DNA of 64,000 nt from CAVYPR01 sp963770505 (GTDB lineage: Bacteria > Actinomycetota > Acidimicrobiia > Acidimicrobiales > RAAP-2), in contig CAVYPR010000006.1 in NCBI GenBank assembly GCA_963770505.1, positions 620,001-684,000 of the forward strand, given 5' to 3'. This document shows positions 36,417-45,877 of the stretch, one piece after another; the stretch's first letter is position 1; every line of letters begins with the position of its first letter. The translations under genes and the position numbers were made by a program. Under the pieces are notes generated by a model, which was given only the letters and a program-made list of their open reading frames with translations, was not told where the DNA came from and did not search any database.

Positions 36417-39400
36417 GTGCGAGCCCCCCAGGACATGCCACCCCGCGCCCCGGCGGCTCCCACCGGCCACCACCGACGGCGTTGGTGGATCCTCGCCGCC
36501 GTCGTCGTCCTCATCGTCATCCTGGCTTCCCTCAAGTCGCTGGCCACCCTCTACACGGACAGCCTCTGGTTCTCCTCCGTCCATTTCCACCAGGTGTGGT
36601 CGAAGCTGCTGGCCGTCAAGGTCGGCCTCTTCGCCAGCTTCGGCGCGGTCTTCTTCGTTGCGTTGTGGGTGAACCTCCTCATCTGCGACCGCCTGGGCGC
36701 CAGCTCGGACGCCTTCGACCCAGAGGACGAGCTCGTACGCCGCTACCACCAGGCGGTGCGCCCCTACGCCGGTCGGGTGCACGCCGCGGTGGCCCTGGTG
36801 CTGGCCCTCATCGCCGCGTCGGGAACCGTCGGGGAGTGGAACAACTGGCTGCTGTTCACCCACGGCGTGTCCTTCGGCGTGAAGGACCCCGAGTTCGGCC
36901 TCGACGTCGGCTTCTACGTCTTCAAGCTGCCCTTCCTGGAGTTCCTGGTGGACTGGACGTTGGTGGTGTTGGTGGTGATTCTGCTGGTCACCGCGGCCTT
37001 CCACTACCTGAACGGCGGCATCCGACCCCAGCGGGCGGCCCCCCGGGTCCGGCCCGCCGTCAAGGTCCATCTCTCGGTGCTCTTGGCCCTGATCGCCTTG
37101 GTGAAGGCGGCGGGCTACGTCCTGCAGCGCTACCAGCTGGTGACCTCGACCAACGGGTACGTCGAGGGGGCGGGCTACACCGACGTCCACGCCCGGCTGC
37201 CGGCCCTCGAGCTCCTGTTCTTCGTCTCGCTCTTCGCCGCCGTGATCCTCCTCTACAACATCCGCCGCCAGGGGTGGACCTTGCCGGTGCTGGCCATCGG
37301 GGTGTGGGCCTTCGTGGCCCTGGTCGTTGGCGTCATCTACCCCGCGGTGCTGCAGGCGCTCAAGGTGAACCCGGCCCAGAGCACCTTGGAGCAGCCCTAC
37401 ATCCAGCGGAACATCAATGCCACCCGTGCGGCCTACGGCCTCCAGCACGTTCAGTCGTCGACCTTCCAGGGCAATACCACCCTCGCGCCCGGCACGGTGG
37501 CCGCCAACCGCACAACGCTGGCCAATATCCGCGTTTGGGATCCCGACCCCTCGATCACCCTCCCAACCTTCCAGAAGCTCCAGGACCTCAAGTCCTATTA
37601 CACGTTCCAGTCCGTCGGCATCGACCGCTACAGCGTCGGCGGCAAGATGACTCCGGCCGTCGTGGGCGTGCGTCAGATGAATCCGGCCGACCTCCCGTCG
37701 TCGGGATGGGTCAACACCCACCTCGAGTACACCCACGGCATGGGCATGGCCCTGGCCGAGGCGCACCAGTCGACGCCCGAAGGCAATCCCGTCTTCTCGA
37801 TCAAGGACGTGCCCCCCGTCTCGACCAACGGCTACCCGTCCGTCACCGAACCCGGCGTCTACTTCGGCCTTACAGACCCCGGCTACGTGGTGGCCGACAG
37901 CCGTCAGCCCGAGCTCGACTACCAGACGAGCAACGGCACAGACGTCGTCTCCCATTACCAGGGCGACGGCGGGGTGAAGATGGGCAACTTCTTCACCAGG
38001 GCTGCGTTCGCCATCCGCCTGGGGGACCTCAACCTGCTCATCTCCAACCTCATCACCCCCCAGTCCAAGATCATGTTCGTCCGCACAATCGTGGCCATGG
38101 CGCAGAAGGCGGCGCCCTTCCTCAGCTTCGACTCCGATCCGTACGCGGCACTGGTCGACGGGCACATCGACTGGATCATGAACGCGTACACGACCACCAC
38201 CGAGTACCCGTACTCCCAGAACGCCGACACCCAGCAGATTCCGCCCGGGAGCGGCCTCCCCGGCAGCTACAACTACGTGCGGAACTCGGTGGTCGTGGTC
38301 ATCAACGCGTACTCGGGGAAGATGACCTACTACGCCATGGACAACGACCCGATCCTGCGCACCTACGAGGCGGCGTTCCCCGGCATGTTCACCCCGAAGT
38401 CCAAGATGAGCTCGACCCTGACGGCACACCTGCGCTACCCAGAGGACATGTTCTCCATCCAGGCCGCGGTCTACGGCCGCTACCACATCACGTCGCCGTC
38501 GAACTTCTACACGGCCGGCGACGCCTGGACCCTCTCCCCCACCGCCGGGGCCGGGTCCCCGACAAACGCGCTTGCCGTCACCGTCACCACCAACGCCCAG
38601 GGTGAGGTGACCGGCGGCAGCCTCCAGCGGATGTCCCCCCTGTATCAGGTGCTGGCCGAGCCCGGTGAGCACTACCAGTCCTTCACCATCTCCGACGCCT
38701 ATGTGCCGGCGGCCCAGGGGTCGTCCATCCAGGTGCTCTCGGCCTTCCTCATGGGGAACTCAGATCCTGGCCACTTCGGTCAGCTCCATGTCTACGAGAC
38801 CAGACCCGGCAGCAGTGTCGTCGGACCGGCGCTGGCCGACTCCTACATCGAGGCGAACAGCACAGTCTCCAAAGCCATCAGCCTCCTGGACCAGCACGGT
38901 TCGCAGGTTCTGCTGGGCAACATCCTCATGGTTCCGATCGACCAGTCGATGCTCTACGTCCGGCCGCTCTACACCGAGAGCTCGGGTAATCCCCAACCGC
39001 AGCTGAAGGACGTGATCGCCGTCCTCGGGCAATCCGTGGCGATGAAGTCGTCGCTCACAACAGCCCTGAGTTCAGTGCTCGATACCCAGCTGGGCACAGG
39101 ATCCACCACTCAGACTCCGCAATCCACCACAAAGGCGCCGGTGAAGACAGGTGACGTCCAGCAGGCGCAGGCCGACCTGCAGCAGGCCGCTGCCGACTAC
39201 GCCCAGGCCGAGAAGGACCTGAAGGCCGGGACACTCGCCGGCTACCAGAGCGAGAACTCGGCGGCACAGAAGGAGGCGGGGACAGCGAAAGCGCTGCTCG
39301 GAAGCGCGGCATCCACCTCGACGAGCACGTCGACCACCACGACCGCCCCTAAGTCCAGCTCGCCCTCGACGGGTTCCAAACACACATCCACCAAGGACTC

Positions 39401-39557
39401 CGGGTCGGACGGTTCGGGATCGAAGACCACGGGCACCAAGGGCACCTCTCCTGTTGGGACAAAGAGCGCGGGATCGGGCGGAGATGACGCGACGACGACC
39501 ACGCTCGCCCAGAAGCCTGCATCGACCACGACGTCGACCCAGCCCAACGAGGCCTAA
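36417..39557 (+). CDS. UPF0182 family large membrane protein
   Basis: A 1,046-residue protein. The N-terminal third has about seven membrane helices (WILAAVVVLIVILASL; VGLFASFGAVFFVALWVNLL; AAVALVLALIA; WTLVVLVVILLVTAAF; LSVLLALIALVKAAGYVL; LELLFFVSLFAAVILLYNI; VLAIGVWAFVALVVGVIYPAV), with UPF0182 hallmarks YTDSLWF, DPEFGLDVGFYVFKLP and QALKVNPAQSTLEQPYIQRN. A large extracytoplasmic domain follows (RYPEDMFSIQAAVYGRYH). The tail is an Ala/Gln coiled coil (QQAQADLQQAAADYAQAEK) plus a Ser/Thr/Lys/Gly linker. The family is widespread in actinobacteria, with function unestablished. GTG 36417 is used; ATG 36435 is an alternative. It is 27 bases downstream of the DivIVA fusion, probably the same operon. 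Confidence 0.92.
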   Translation: MRAPQDMPPRAPAAPTGHHRRRWWILAAVVVLIVILASLKSLATLYTDSLWFSSVHFHQVWSKLLAVKVGLFASFGAVFFVALWVNLLICDRLGASSDAFDPEDELVRRYHQAVRPYAGRVHAAVALVLALIAASGTVGEWNNWLLFTHGVSFGVKDPEFGLDVGFYVFKLPFLEFLVDWTLVVLVVILLVTAAFHYLNGGIRPQRAAPRVRPAVKVHLSVLLALIALVKAAGYVLQRYQLVTSTNGYVEGAGYTDVHARLPALELLFFVSLFAAVILLYNIRRQGWTLPVLAIGVWAFVALVVGVIYPAVLQALKVNPAQSTLEQPYIQRNINATRAAYGLQHVQSSTFQGNTTLAPGTVAANRTTLANIRVWDPDPSITLPTFQKLQDLKSYYTFQSVGIDRYSVGGKMTPAVVGVRQMNPADLPSSGWVNTHLEYTHGMGMALAEAHQSTPEGNPVFSIKDVPPVSTNGYPSVTEPGVYFGLTDPGYVVADSRQPELDYQTSNGTDVVSHYQGDGGVKMGNFFTRAAFAIRLGDLNLLISNLITPQSKIMFVRTIVAMAQKAAPFLSFDSDPYAALVDGHIDWIMNAYTTTTEYPYSQNADTQQIPPGSGLPGSYNYVRNSVVVVINAYSGKMTYYAMDNDPILRTYEAAFPGMFTPKSKMSSTLTAHLRYPEDMFSIQAAVYGRYHITSPSNFYTAGDAWTLSPTAGAGSPTNALAVTVTTNAQGEVTGGSLQRMSPLYQVLAEPGEHYQSFTISDAYVPAAQGSSIQVLSAFLMGNSDPGHFGQLHVYETRPGSSVVGPALADSYIEANSTVSKAISLLDQHGSQVLLGNILMVPIDQSMLYVRPLYTESSGNPQPQLKDVIAVLGQSVAMKSSLTTALSSVLDTQLGTGSTTQTPQSTTKAPVKTGDVQQAQADLQQAAADYAQAEKDLKAGTLAGYQSENSAAQKEAGTAKALLGSAASTSTSTSTTTTAPKSSSPSTGSKHTSTKDSGSDGSGSKTTGTKGTSPVGTKSAGSGGDDATTTTLAQKPASTTTSTQPNEA

Positions 39558-39643
39558 CCAGCAGGGCAAGCGGTCGCTGGACGCGCGAGGATTGGCACTG
39601 CGCACACGTTCGGGGCACGTGGTCCCGGCGATAGGAGGCGGCA

Positions 39644-39919
39644 ATGGGTTTTCTCGATAAGGCCAAGGAGCAGATGGCGGTGGCCACCACCGTCGCCAAG
39701 GATGCTGCACAGAAGGGGCAGGCCAAGATCGATGCCGCACAGGCCAAGAGGGCAGCTGATGCCCTGCTGCGCAATCTCGGTGCCGCCTTCTACGCACAGC
39801 AGACCGGACGGGCCACCGACGCCACGCCGGCTGAAGTCGAAAGACTGACGACTGCGCTGCGGGAACACGAGACGGCCAACGGCCAGATCGACCTCGGCCC
39901 CGAGGCACCCCCCTCCTGA
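39644..39919 (+). CDS. Small hypothetical helical protein
   Basis: A 91-residue Ala/Lys/Gln-rich protein: MGFLDKAKEQMAVATTVAKD, then AAQKGQAKIDAAQAKRAADA and LLRNLGAAFYAQQTGR. It looks fully helical and amphipathic, without cysteines or membrane segments. The ATG 39644 has a textbook AGGAGG ribosome site. I do not recognise a named family, although short proteins starting 'MGFLDKAK' are common in actinobacteria. It follows the UPF0182 gene by 86 bases and precedes the initiator tRNA. Confidence 0.75.
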   Translation: MGFLDKAKEQMAVATTVAKDAAQKGQAKIDAAQAKRAADALLRNLGAAFYAQQTGRATDATPAEVERLTTALREHETANGQIDLGPEAPPS

Positions 39920-40005
39920 GCGTCGGCGGCAACACCGGACGCTGCCGCAACCCCGGACGCCGCCGGGCGAGGTCGCCGGTGCGCTGCTAGAGTTGATGGG
40001 CACAG

Positions 40006-40079
<74 letters not shown>

Positions 40080-40083
40080 CTTG

Positions 40084-40115
40084 GATCGAGATCTCCACTC
40101 GTGGGGATTTCGATC
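40084..40115 (+). terminator. Hairpin just after the tRNA
   Basis: A 13-bp stem (two G·U pairs) with a six-base loop, ATCGAGATCTCC paired with GGGGATTTCGAT, five bases after the tRNA. It lacks a long T run (only TT then GCC), so it may be a processing signal or weak terminator. Confidence 0.5.
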
Positions 40116-40404
40116 TTGCCTAGCGGGATGTGACTTCAATAGTGCCGGTGGGTCCGCTGCACGCAATCAGGTCGCCGCGTGCGGTTGACCTCGCTGATTG
40201 CAGAAAGCTATTTCCTGGCCCTGCCACCCGAGCTTGCAGGGCGCGCTTTTCACCCGCTGTCAGCCGGAGCTTCTCCCGCCCAGCGCTGTCGACCTTCGCC
40301 AGATTGAGGTCCTTGCCGGGATGCAGACTTGTCCCTAAAGCGCTTACCAACGCGACTCACTCACCCGAGCGCCTTCAGGGAATGGAGGCGCGACAGACTT
40401 CCGC
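40116..40404. other. No supported gene; AT-richer spacer after tRNA
   Basis: A small minus-strand frame exists here but would start on TTG without a ribosome site and has no recognisable product. No copy of the tRNA 3' end was found in the window, so no attachment site can be claimed. Confidence 0.4.
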
Positions 40405-41379
40405 TCAAAGCGCCGGAACGACTTCGTCGGTCACGGTCCGGAGGTAACGCCAAGCGATTTCTGGGGGAAGCCCGCCGACAAGCGGGTGTAAGGGCAAAGC
40501 GACGCCAGACTGCGCAAGGGCTATCGCCTCGTTGACCGACACGATCCGATGCGCCTTGCCCTCAGCCCGGAGTTCGTCGATCGACGTAGCGAACGAGGAG
40601 CTGGCGGTCGCATCCCTACCGGCGTTCATCGCGGCATAGCTGCGAGCGTCGTGCAAGAGGAAATGGCCGAGTTCGTCCCACGCCCGATCGACATCGTCAG
40701 CAACGAACAGGCACGTCGGTAGGTCGCTGGGCGGCAGATAGCACCAGCCGGGCTTGTAACCAGCTGCCCGGGCGGACTCCTCGTAGGTGGCCCGGAGCGA
40801 CTCGTCGCCGGACTGGGCGAAGAACCCGAGACCATTGTGGCCGGCCCGCCGAGCGGCGACAGGGCTGCCACCGCCCCACGAAACGCTCGGCCCGCCCGGA
40901 GTCAGCGGGCGCGGCGTTACCAGGATGCGGCGGCCGCGGTGCTCGAACGGCTCGCCCGTCTTGGCCCCCAGGAGCACTTCCAGCGATTCATCGGCGATGC
41001 GGCCTCGATGTTGGAAGTCCACGCCGAACATCTCATACTCGTCGGGGCGGTACCCGACGGCGCAGACGTAGCTGGTGCGGCCGTTGCTGATGATGTCGAG
41101 GACCGCCATCTCCTCGGCTAGGCGCACCGGTTCGTACAAGGGAAGCACGATAACCGCCACCACGATCTGTATGGTCGACGTGCGCGCCGCAAGGGCGGTG
41201 GCGAGGATCATGGGTGCGGGAAGATAGCCGTCCTCTTGCCCGTGGTGTTCGCACACGATGGCCGCCACCCCGCCGCGTTCCTCGGACCAGCTCGTCATCT
41301 CCAGAGCGGTGGCGTACAGTTCCGGGGCCGGGGCTCCGGTTGACGGCGCCCGCATGTCGAATCGCAGCGTGAACATCAA
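40405..41379 (-). CDS. Luciferase-like (LLM) flavin/F420-dependent monooxygenase or reductase
   Basis: A 324-residue TIM-barrel enzyme of the LLM class. Seen: early strand FTLRFDMRAP, the active-site strand VAAIVCEHHGQEDGYL, LAARTSTIQIVVAVIVLPLY, then EEMAVLDIISNGRTSYVCAVGYRPDEYEMFG-type elements and the cofactor loop SWGGGSPVAARRAGHNG. Such enzymes use FMNH2 or F420. The EHH element and the F420 enzyme elsewhere in the window make F420 plausible but unproven. The start ATG overlaps the stop of the preceding dehydrogenase (ATGA). It is the last gene of a three-gene operon with SnoaL-like and dehydrogenase partners, suggesting degradation or detoxification of a small organic substrate. Confidence 0.85.
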   Translation of the reverse strand: MMFTLRFDMRAPSTGAPAPELYATALEMTSWSEERGGVAAIVCEHHGQEDGYLPAPMILATALAARTSTIQIVVAVIVLPLYEPVRLAEEMAVLDIISNGRTSYVCAVGYRPDEYEMFGVDFQHRGRIADESLEVLLGAKTGEPFEHRGRRILVTPRPLTPGGPSVSWGGGSPVAARRAGHNGLGFFAQSGDESLRATYEESARAAGYKPGWCYLPPSDLPTCLFVADDVDRAWDELGHFLLHDARSYAAMNAGRDATASSSFATSIDELRAEGKAHRIVSVNEAIALAQSGVALPLHPLVGGLPPEIAWRYLRTVTDEVVPAL

Positions 41380-42257
41380 GTCGAAGACTCGTCGGGCTGA
41401 TTGAACTCCTCGGGCAGGCGGTAGGTCGTGTAAAACAGCACATCGGCCAGGTCGCGTCCAGGAAGATCCACGGCGTGGCGCTCACCGACGAGCCGCATAA
41501 GCTCGAGGTCCTTTTGGATGATCGCCCCTGACGTTCGGCGCATTGGCAGGATGTTGCGGTCCTCGATGATGCTGTGAGGAAGCTCGTGGAGACTAAAGAA
41601 GCTCTCTCCTAGCTCTCCCAGCTGGCCGTTGGCCCGCATCGCCTCTTTCAGCCCATCGACGGGCAAGTCCAGCTCCTTGGCCAGGCGAACGGCTTCGGCC
41701 ACACCAAGGTGGGACACGTAGGTCTGGAGGTTCAGGCACAGCTTCAGGAGATTGCCATTGCCGAGCGGACCGGCCTGAATGATCGTTTCACCGCAGGCAG
41801 ACAGGATCGGCTCCAAAGCAGCGAGGTCATCGGCGTCGCCACCAAGCAGGAAGGTAGTTCGACCCTCCGCAGCGGCCACGTGCCCACCGGTGAGGCACGC
41901 TTCGACGATTCGGACACCGAATGGCGCCGCTTCGGTGGCCGCCCAAGCAATCGTCTCGGGGAGCACAGTGCTGTGGACGGCCACAACCGACCCTTCCTCC
42001 ATGTTGGCCAGAAGACCGTCGGGGCCGTCGAGCACTGTGCGAACGTGAGCGTCGGCGGGAACGCAGACTCCCACCACCTCGGACGTCCGTCCTACGTCAG
42101 CCACCGATGCCGCCCCCACCGCACCCTGGTCGACAACGGACTGAACCCTCTCGAAGTCGACATCGAACACCATCGGCCGTATTCCGGCGCGCAGCATGCT
42201 CTCGATTAGGGGCCGACCGATGAGGCCGATCCCGATGAATCCGATTCGAGCAGTCAT
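41376..42257 (-). CDS. NAD-binding 3-hydroxyisobutyrate/6-phosphogluconate-type dehydrogenase
   Basis: A 293-residue beta-hydroxyacid dehydrogenase. It begins TARIGFIGIGLIGRPLIESM with the GxGxxG dinucleotide motif. The substrate motif 'D.CLTGGHVAAAEGRTTF' is visible as VEACLTGGHVAAAEGRTTF, and the catalytic Lys region as PLGNGNLLKLCLNL. The family oxidises beta-hydroxyacids or reduces imines. ATG 42257 overlaps the stop of the SnoaL-like gene (ATGA), and its own end overlaps the LLM start in the same way, so the three are tightly coupled. The substrate is unknown. Confidence 0.88.
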   Translation of the reverse strand: MTARIGFIGIGLIGRPLIESMLRAGIRPMVFDVDFERVQSVVDQGAVGAASVADVGRTSEVVGVCVPADAHVRTVLDGPDGLLANMEEGSVVAVHSTVLPETIAWAATEAAPFGVRIVEACLTGGHVAAAEGRTTFLLGGDADDLAALEPILSACGETIIQAGPLGNGNLLKLCLNLQTYVSHLGVAEAVRLAKELDLPVDGLKEAMRANGQLGELGESFFSLHELPHSIIEDRNILPMRRTSGAIIQKDLELMRLVGERHAVDLPGRDLADVLFYTTYRLPEEFNQPDESST

Positions 42258-42706
42258 GGCGTGGCCTCCGATGGGTCGGTATGACGTTGGGCTGGTTGCA
42301 GGGACGCGCTGAGGATCGTCCGGGTCGTGCGGAACGTGCGGGCCGCGATACGCCAGCCATCGGCCCCGCGAACCACAAGGTCGTCGTAGGTCCCGATGGT
42401 GTCGATCCAGTCGTCGGGATGGCTGGCGAAAACGGTCACCGCGTGTACGTAAGTGACGCAGTCGGCCCGGTCGCCGCTGACTTCCACGATGAAGTTCGAA
42501 AGCAGGTGCTGGGTGGGTCCCATACCGGCATGGGCATCCACCATGAACGCCGTCAGGTCGTCGACGCCCTGCCACCGGCCGATGTCGCCGTAGTCAGCCG
42601 ACACGTCGTCAGTGAAGCAAGTGCGCAGAAGCGCCCAGTCCCTATTGTCGATAGCCCGGGCATAGCGGACAAGCACGGCCACGATCTCTTCGCGATCCAC
42701 ACTCAT
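42254..42706 (-). CDS. SnoaL/NTF2-like protein
   Basis: A 150-residue alpha+beta barrel of the SnoaL-4 type: EIVAVLVRYARAIDNRDWAL, then CFTDDVSADYGDIG, THVQHLLSNF-like GPTQHLLSNFIVEV and a C-terminal strand WRIAARTFRTTR. Members act as small cyclases, isomerases or dehydratases or as binding proteins. ATG 42706 has GGGGGA upstream. It is the first gene of the operon; the 244 bases upstream contain no gene and probably hold the promoter. Confidence 0.82.
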   Translation of the reverse strand: MSVDREEIVAVLVRYARAIDNRDWALLRTCFTDDVSADYGDIGRWQGVDDLTAFMVDAHAGMGPTQHLLSNFIVEVSGDRADCVTYVHAVTVFASHPDDWIDTIGTYDDLVVRGADGWRIAARTFRTTRTILSASLQPAQRHTDPSEATP

Positions 42707-42950
42707 CGTTGATCCCCCATTGCGACGATGATGGTCGGCGACGCATGTCAGCTGCTCGATCAGACCGACGGAAGGCCACATTGCCGGGCTGCGTTACTAC
42801 TGTCAATCCGGGGTGCCCCCCATGCACGACCGGCCCTTCGTTCGGCCGTGTCACCTAGGTGCCGGTCGAATGGAGTTAGCGCTCGGCAAGCGCACCGCGG
42901 CCGATAGCCGTCGCCGACCCGGCGTGATACGGGGCAGGTGAGGAAGAGCC

Positions 42951-43931
42951 TCAGCTTTCGATTCTGGCCATGTTCGCCTTGTCGTGACGCTCGCCGGCGG
43001 CGGGGGTGAGACGGTTCAACCGGGCAATCTGCTCAGGACTGAGCTCGACACCGTCAGCCGCCGTATTCTCCTCGACGCGTGCCACCCGCCGGGTGCCTGG
43101 GATGGGGGCAATGTCGTCCCCCTGAGCAAGGAGCCAGGCCAGTGCGATCTGCGCGGGGGTGGCTCCGGCCTCGGCGGCGACTGCTTCGACCTCGTCGACG
43201 ATCCGGAGATTGCGATTGAAATTCTCGCCAAGGAATCGTGGGTTGGTCTTGCGCCAATCGTCGTCAGGGATGTCGTCCACCGTGCGGATCTGGCCGGTGA
43301 GGAAACCGTGGCCCAGTGGCGAATAGGGCACGAAGCCGATGCCGAGCTCGCGCAGTAACGGGAGCAGCCGGTCCTCAGGATCCCTGGTCCACAAGGAGTA
43401 CTCGGTCTGCAGCGCGGCGACCGAGTGCACGGCATGCGCTCGCCGGATCGTGTCCGGGCCAGCCTCGGAAAGACCGATGAAGCGGACTTTGCCCTCGGTG
43501 ACCAGCTCAGCGAGAACGCCGATGGTTTCCTCAATCGGGGTACTCGGGTCCACGCGGTGTTGATAGTAGAGATCGATGTAGTCGGTCCCAAGGCGTTGGA
43601 GCGAGCCCTCCACTGCGATGCGGACGCTCTGTGGGCTGCTGTCAGGGACGCCGGCATCTCGGCCCGAATGAGAGAGGACGCCGAACTTCGTGGCCACCAC
43701 GACCCCGTCCCGTCGACCCTTGATGGCCCGACCCACCAACTCTTCGCTATGGAATGGGCCATAGACCTCGGCGGTGTCGATGTGGGTGACCCCAAGTTCG
43801 AGTGCTCGGTGAATCGTGCGGATCGACTCGTCATCGTCGAGACCTCCACCCGAGGTGTAGATACCGGCCATGGTCATAGAGCCGAGGCCGATGCGGGAGA
43901 CGTCGAGTCCCCCCAAAGAGATGTGCTTCAT
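42951..43931 (-). CDS. Aldo/keto reductase
   Basis: A 326-residue NADPH-dependent TIM-barrel oxidoreductase. The catalytic tetrad is visible: Asp and Tyr in HIDTAEVYGP, Lys in VVATKFGVLS, His in DLYYQHRVDP. The C-terminal cofactor segment is PIPGTRRVARVEEN. The substrate is unknown; the sequence resembles the YakC/IolS branch. ATG 43931 is preceded by GGAG at six bases; the upstream in-frame Met at 43970 has no such site. It is divergent from the XRE regulator (126 bases between starts), which suggests the regulator controls it. Confidence 0.92.
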   Translation of the reverse strand: MKHISLGGLDVSRIGLGSMTMAGIYTSGGGLDDDESIRTIHRALELGVTHIDTAEVYGPFHSEELVGRAIKGRRDGVVVATKFGVLSHSGRDAGVPDSSPQSVRIAVEGSLQRLGTDYIDLYYQHRVDPSTPIEETIGVLAELVTEGKVRFIGLSEAGPDTIRRAHAVHSVAALQTEYSLWTRDPEDRLLPLLRELGIGFVPYSPLGHGFLTGQIRTVDDIPDDDWRKTNPRFLGENFNRNLRIVDEVEAVAAEAGATPAQIALAWLLAQGDDIAPIPGTRRVARVEENTAADGVELSPEQIARLNRLTPAAGERHDKANMARIES

Positions 43932-44057
43932 TGCTGGCTCCAAACTCGTAGTTGATGTGGTGCATCCCATCGAACACCCTCGAGATCACCCGGAGAAGTC
44001 CCTGATGAAAGGTGTACTGGCAGGGCACCTCAGCGATGCGGGGCGCCCAGTACGGTG

Positions 44058-44951
44058 ATGGTCGTGGACACGCCTGAACTCCGCAACGACGTCAGGGAGT
44101 TCCTCATGTCCCGCCGAGCGAAGATCACTCCCCAGCAGGCGGGTCTTCCGGCCGGGAGGAACCGACGGGTGCCTGGACTGCGCCGCACCGAGGTGGCCTC
44201 GCTGGCAGGGATGAGCGTCGAGTACTACTCCCGATTGGAGCGCGGGAACCTGGCTGGCGTGTCTGAAGAGGTGCTCGAGTCCCTCTGTCGCGCTCTTGAG
44301 CTGGACGAGGCGGAGCGGGCTCACCTTCACGACCTCGCCCGGGCTGCCTCCTCGAGGCCATTGCCACGGAAGCGGGCTCAGGCCGAGTCCGTCCGCCCGA
44401 GCCTCCAGGCCGCCCTCGATGCCATCACCACCGCTCCTGCAGTGATCAACAACGGACGGGGTGACATGGTGGCAGCGAACACTCTTGCCCGTGCACTCTT
44501 CTCCGAGATGTTCATCTCGTCTCCACGGCGACCGGTCAACAACGCCCGGTTCGTATTCCTCGACCCGCGTGCCACGGCCTTCTACCGAGACTGGTCGAAG
44601 GCCGCCGACGACACCGTTGCCCTCCTGCGCACGCAAGCCGGACAAGACCCCCACAACAGGGCCCTATCCGATCTCGTGGGAGAGCTGTCCACCCAGAGTG
44701 AAGCGTTCCGGTCCCGTTGGGCCGCTCACAACGTCCGACAGCACTTCACGGGCACCAAGCGTGTGCGGCACCCGGCAGTCGGGGACGTTGAACTCAACTA
44801 CGAGGTCTTCGATGTCTCGACCGATGGTGATCTGAGGCTCGTCGTCTATACCACTCATCCCGGTTCGACGAGCGAGGACGCTCTGAAGCTGCTGGCTAGC
44901 TGGACCGCCACCGAGGCACTAACGGGGGAGGACGTCTCCACACGCCCATAA
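44058..44951 (+). CDS. XRE-type transcriptional regulator with MmyB-like ligand domain
   Basis: A 297-residue regulator. The N-terminal helix-turn-helix is LRRTEVASLAGMSVEYYSRL followed by ERGNLAGVSEEVLESLCRAL. The C-terminal 180 residues match the MmyB-like PAS-fold domain: INNGRGDMVAANTLARALF, NNARFVFLDPRATAFYRDW and EVFDVSTDGDLRLVVYTTHP. In Streptomyces such proteins often regulate a divergent oxidoreductase gene, as found here. ATG 44058 is used (GTG 44055 and 44064 are alternatives). The ligand is unknown, though fatty-acid-like ligands are reported for the MmyB fold. Confidence 0.9.
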   Translation: MVVDTPELRNDVREFLMSRRAKITPQQAGLPAGRNRRVPGLRRTEVASLAGMSVEYYSRLERGNLAGVSEEVLESLCRALELDEAERAHLHDLARAASSRPLPRKRAQAESVRPSLQAALDAITTAPAVINNGRGDMVAANTLARALFSEMFISSPRRPVNNARFVFLDPRATAFYRDWSKAADDTVALLRTQAGQDPHNRALSDLVGELSTQSEAFRSRWAAHNVRQHFTGTKRVRHPAVGDVELNYEVFDVSTDGDLRLVVYTTHPGSTSEDALKLLASWTATEALTGEDVSTRP

Positions 44952-45877
44952 GTGATGTGACGCTTCGCGATCCGGACTTCGGGCTCCACTGCGGACGACA
45001 GGGTAAGGGAGGATCATCCGACCTGCAGGAGAGTGCGCTGCGAGCAGTGGTCGCTCTGGACGCACCGAGTGCAGGCCCGCGCAGAATGGGCATACTCGGA
45101 ATGTGGGGTGGACACACTCTCGGCGCGTTGGGACTCAGCCGATCGCCGTTTCTCGGCGATTCAGGGGACCCGCTGGTTGCGCTGCCCTGGCGCGGGGGTG
45201 TGCACGGGGCTGTGCAACCACCTCTGGCCTGGGAGTTTGGAGAGAGGGCGAGTTGACCGCCATCGGACGACGCCGTCCCCCCGCCACTAGCAGGCGTTTA
45301 CAGAAGTTCGTCGGAACCGTCCACAGCGAGATCCTGGCGGCCTTGGTGGGCCTGAAGGACGTCCGGGTCCTCGCTCACGTTGCGCAGGGATCCCGACGTG
45401 GAGCTCGTGATCGAGCAGATCGTGGGATCGATCCGATGTCCCACTTGCGGCGGGCGATCCCGGGTGAAGAAACGCACGGTGGTGGTCTACATCGACCTCC
45501 CCCTCTAGCGAAGCAGACAGCGAACCGGGTGCGGGACCAGAGGCGAGCGGTCAGTGACGGTTAGGAGCCGGCGGGGCGGGTGCCTAGGTGCTCGAGGCCC
45601 TTGGTCCCTTCTGGGTGGCAAGGCGATCGGCGGCGGCACGGGCTTTGCGTGCGGCAGTGAGGCCAGAGGGCGTGGTCTGCTTGGGCACCGCCGAGGGGAG
45701 GTCTCTGCTGCTTGCTTCTCCGGTTGCTTCTTCTACGAGATCTTGGCGGGCGGCGAAGGTCGGCGACGACATTGTCGATGAGGCGGGCGGCGCCAGAAGT
45801 GATCGGGTCGCGAGCGGTCAGTCGACATCAATCGAATCCTCCGAGTGGACATAGCATCGTACTGGTCACGTCGTGGC
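44952..45877. other. 926-base region with transposase scrap, no intact gene
   Basis: It contains the ISL3 remnant described separately. A minus-strand frame at 45584-45772 (TFAARQDLVEEATGEASS...) may be another decayed coding scrap; I do not recognise it. No inverted repeats marking the ends of an insertion sequence were found. Confidence 0.5.
45328..45508 (+). pseudogene. ISL3-family transposase N-terminal remnant, frameshifted
   Basis: Two frames join to give LAALVGLKDVRVLAHVAQGS and then DVELVIEQIVGSIRCPTCGG, RSRVKKRTVVVYIDLPL. This matches the N-terminal zinc-finger region of ISL3 transposases (GLxDVxV ... CPxCG ... DLP). The frame changes near 45392, and a TAG at 45506 ends it where the protein should continue for another 350 or so residues. 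The DDE catalytic domain is absent. Confidence 0.65.

Noticed and set aside
40120..40350. 76-codon minus-strand frame next to the tRNA
   Set aside because: It would start on TTG with no ribosome site, and no integrase or other product is recognisable.
45584..45772. 62-codon minus-strand frame near the ISL3 remnant
   Set aside because: It could be a decayed gene, but no family was recognised and the start is unsupported.
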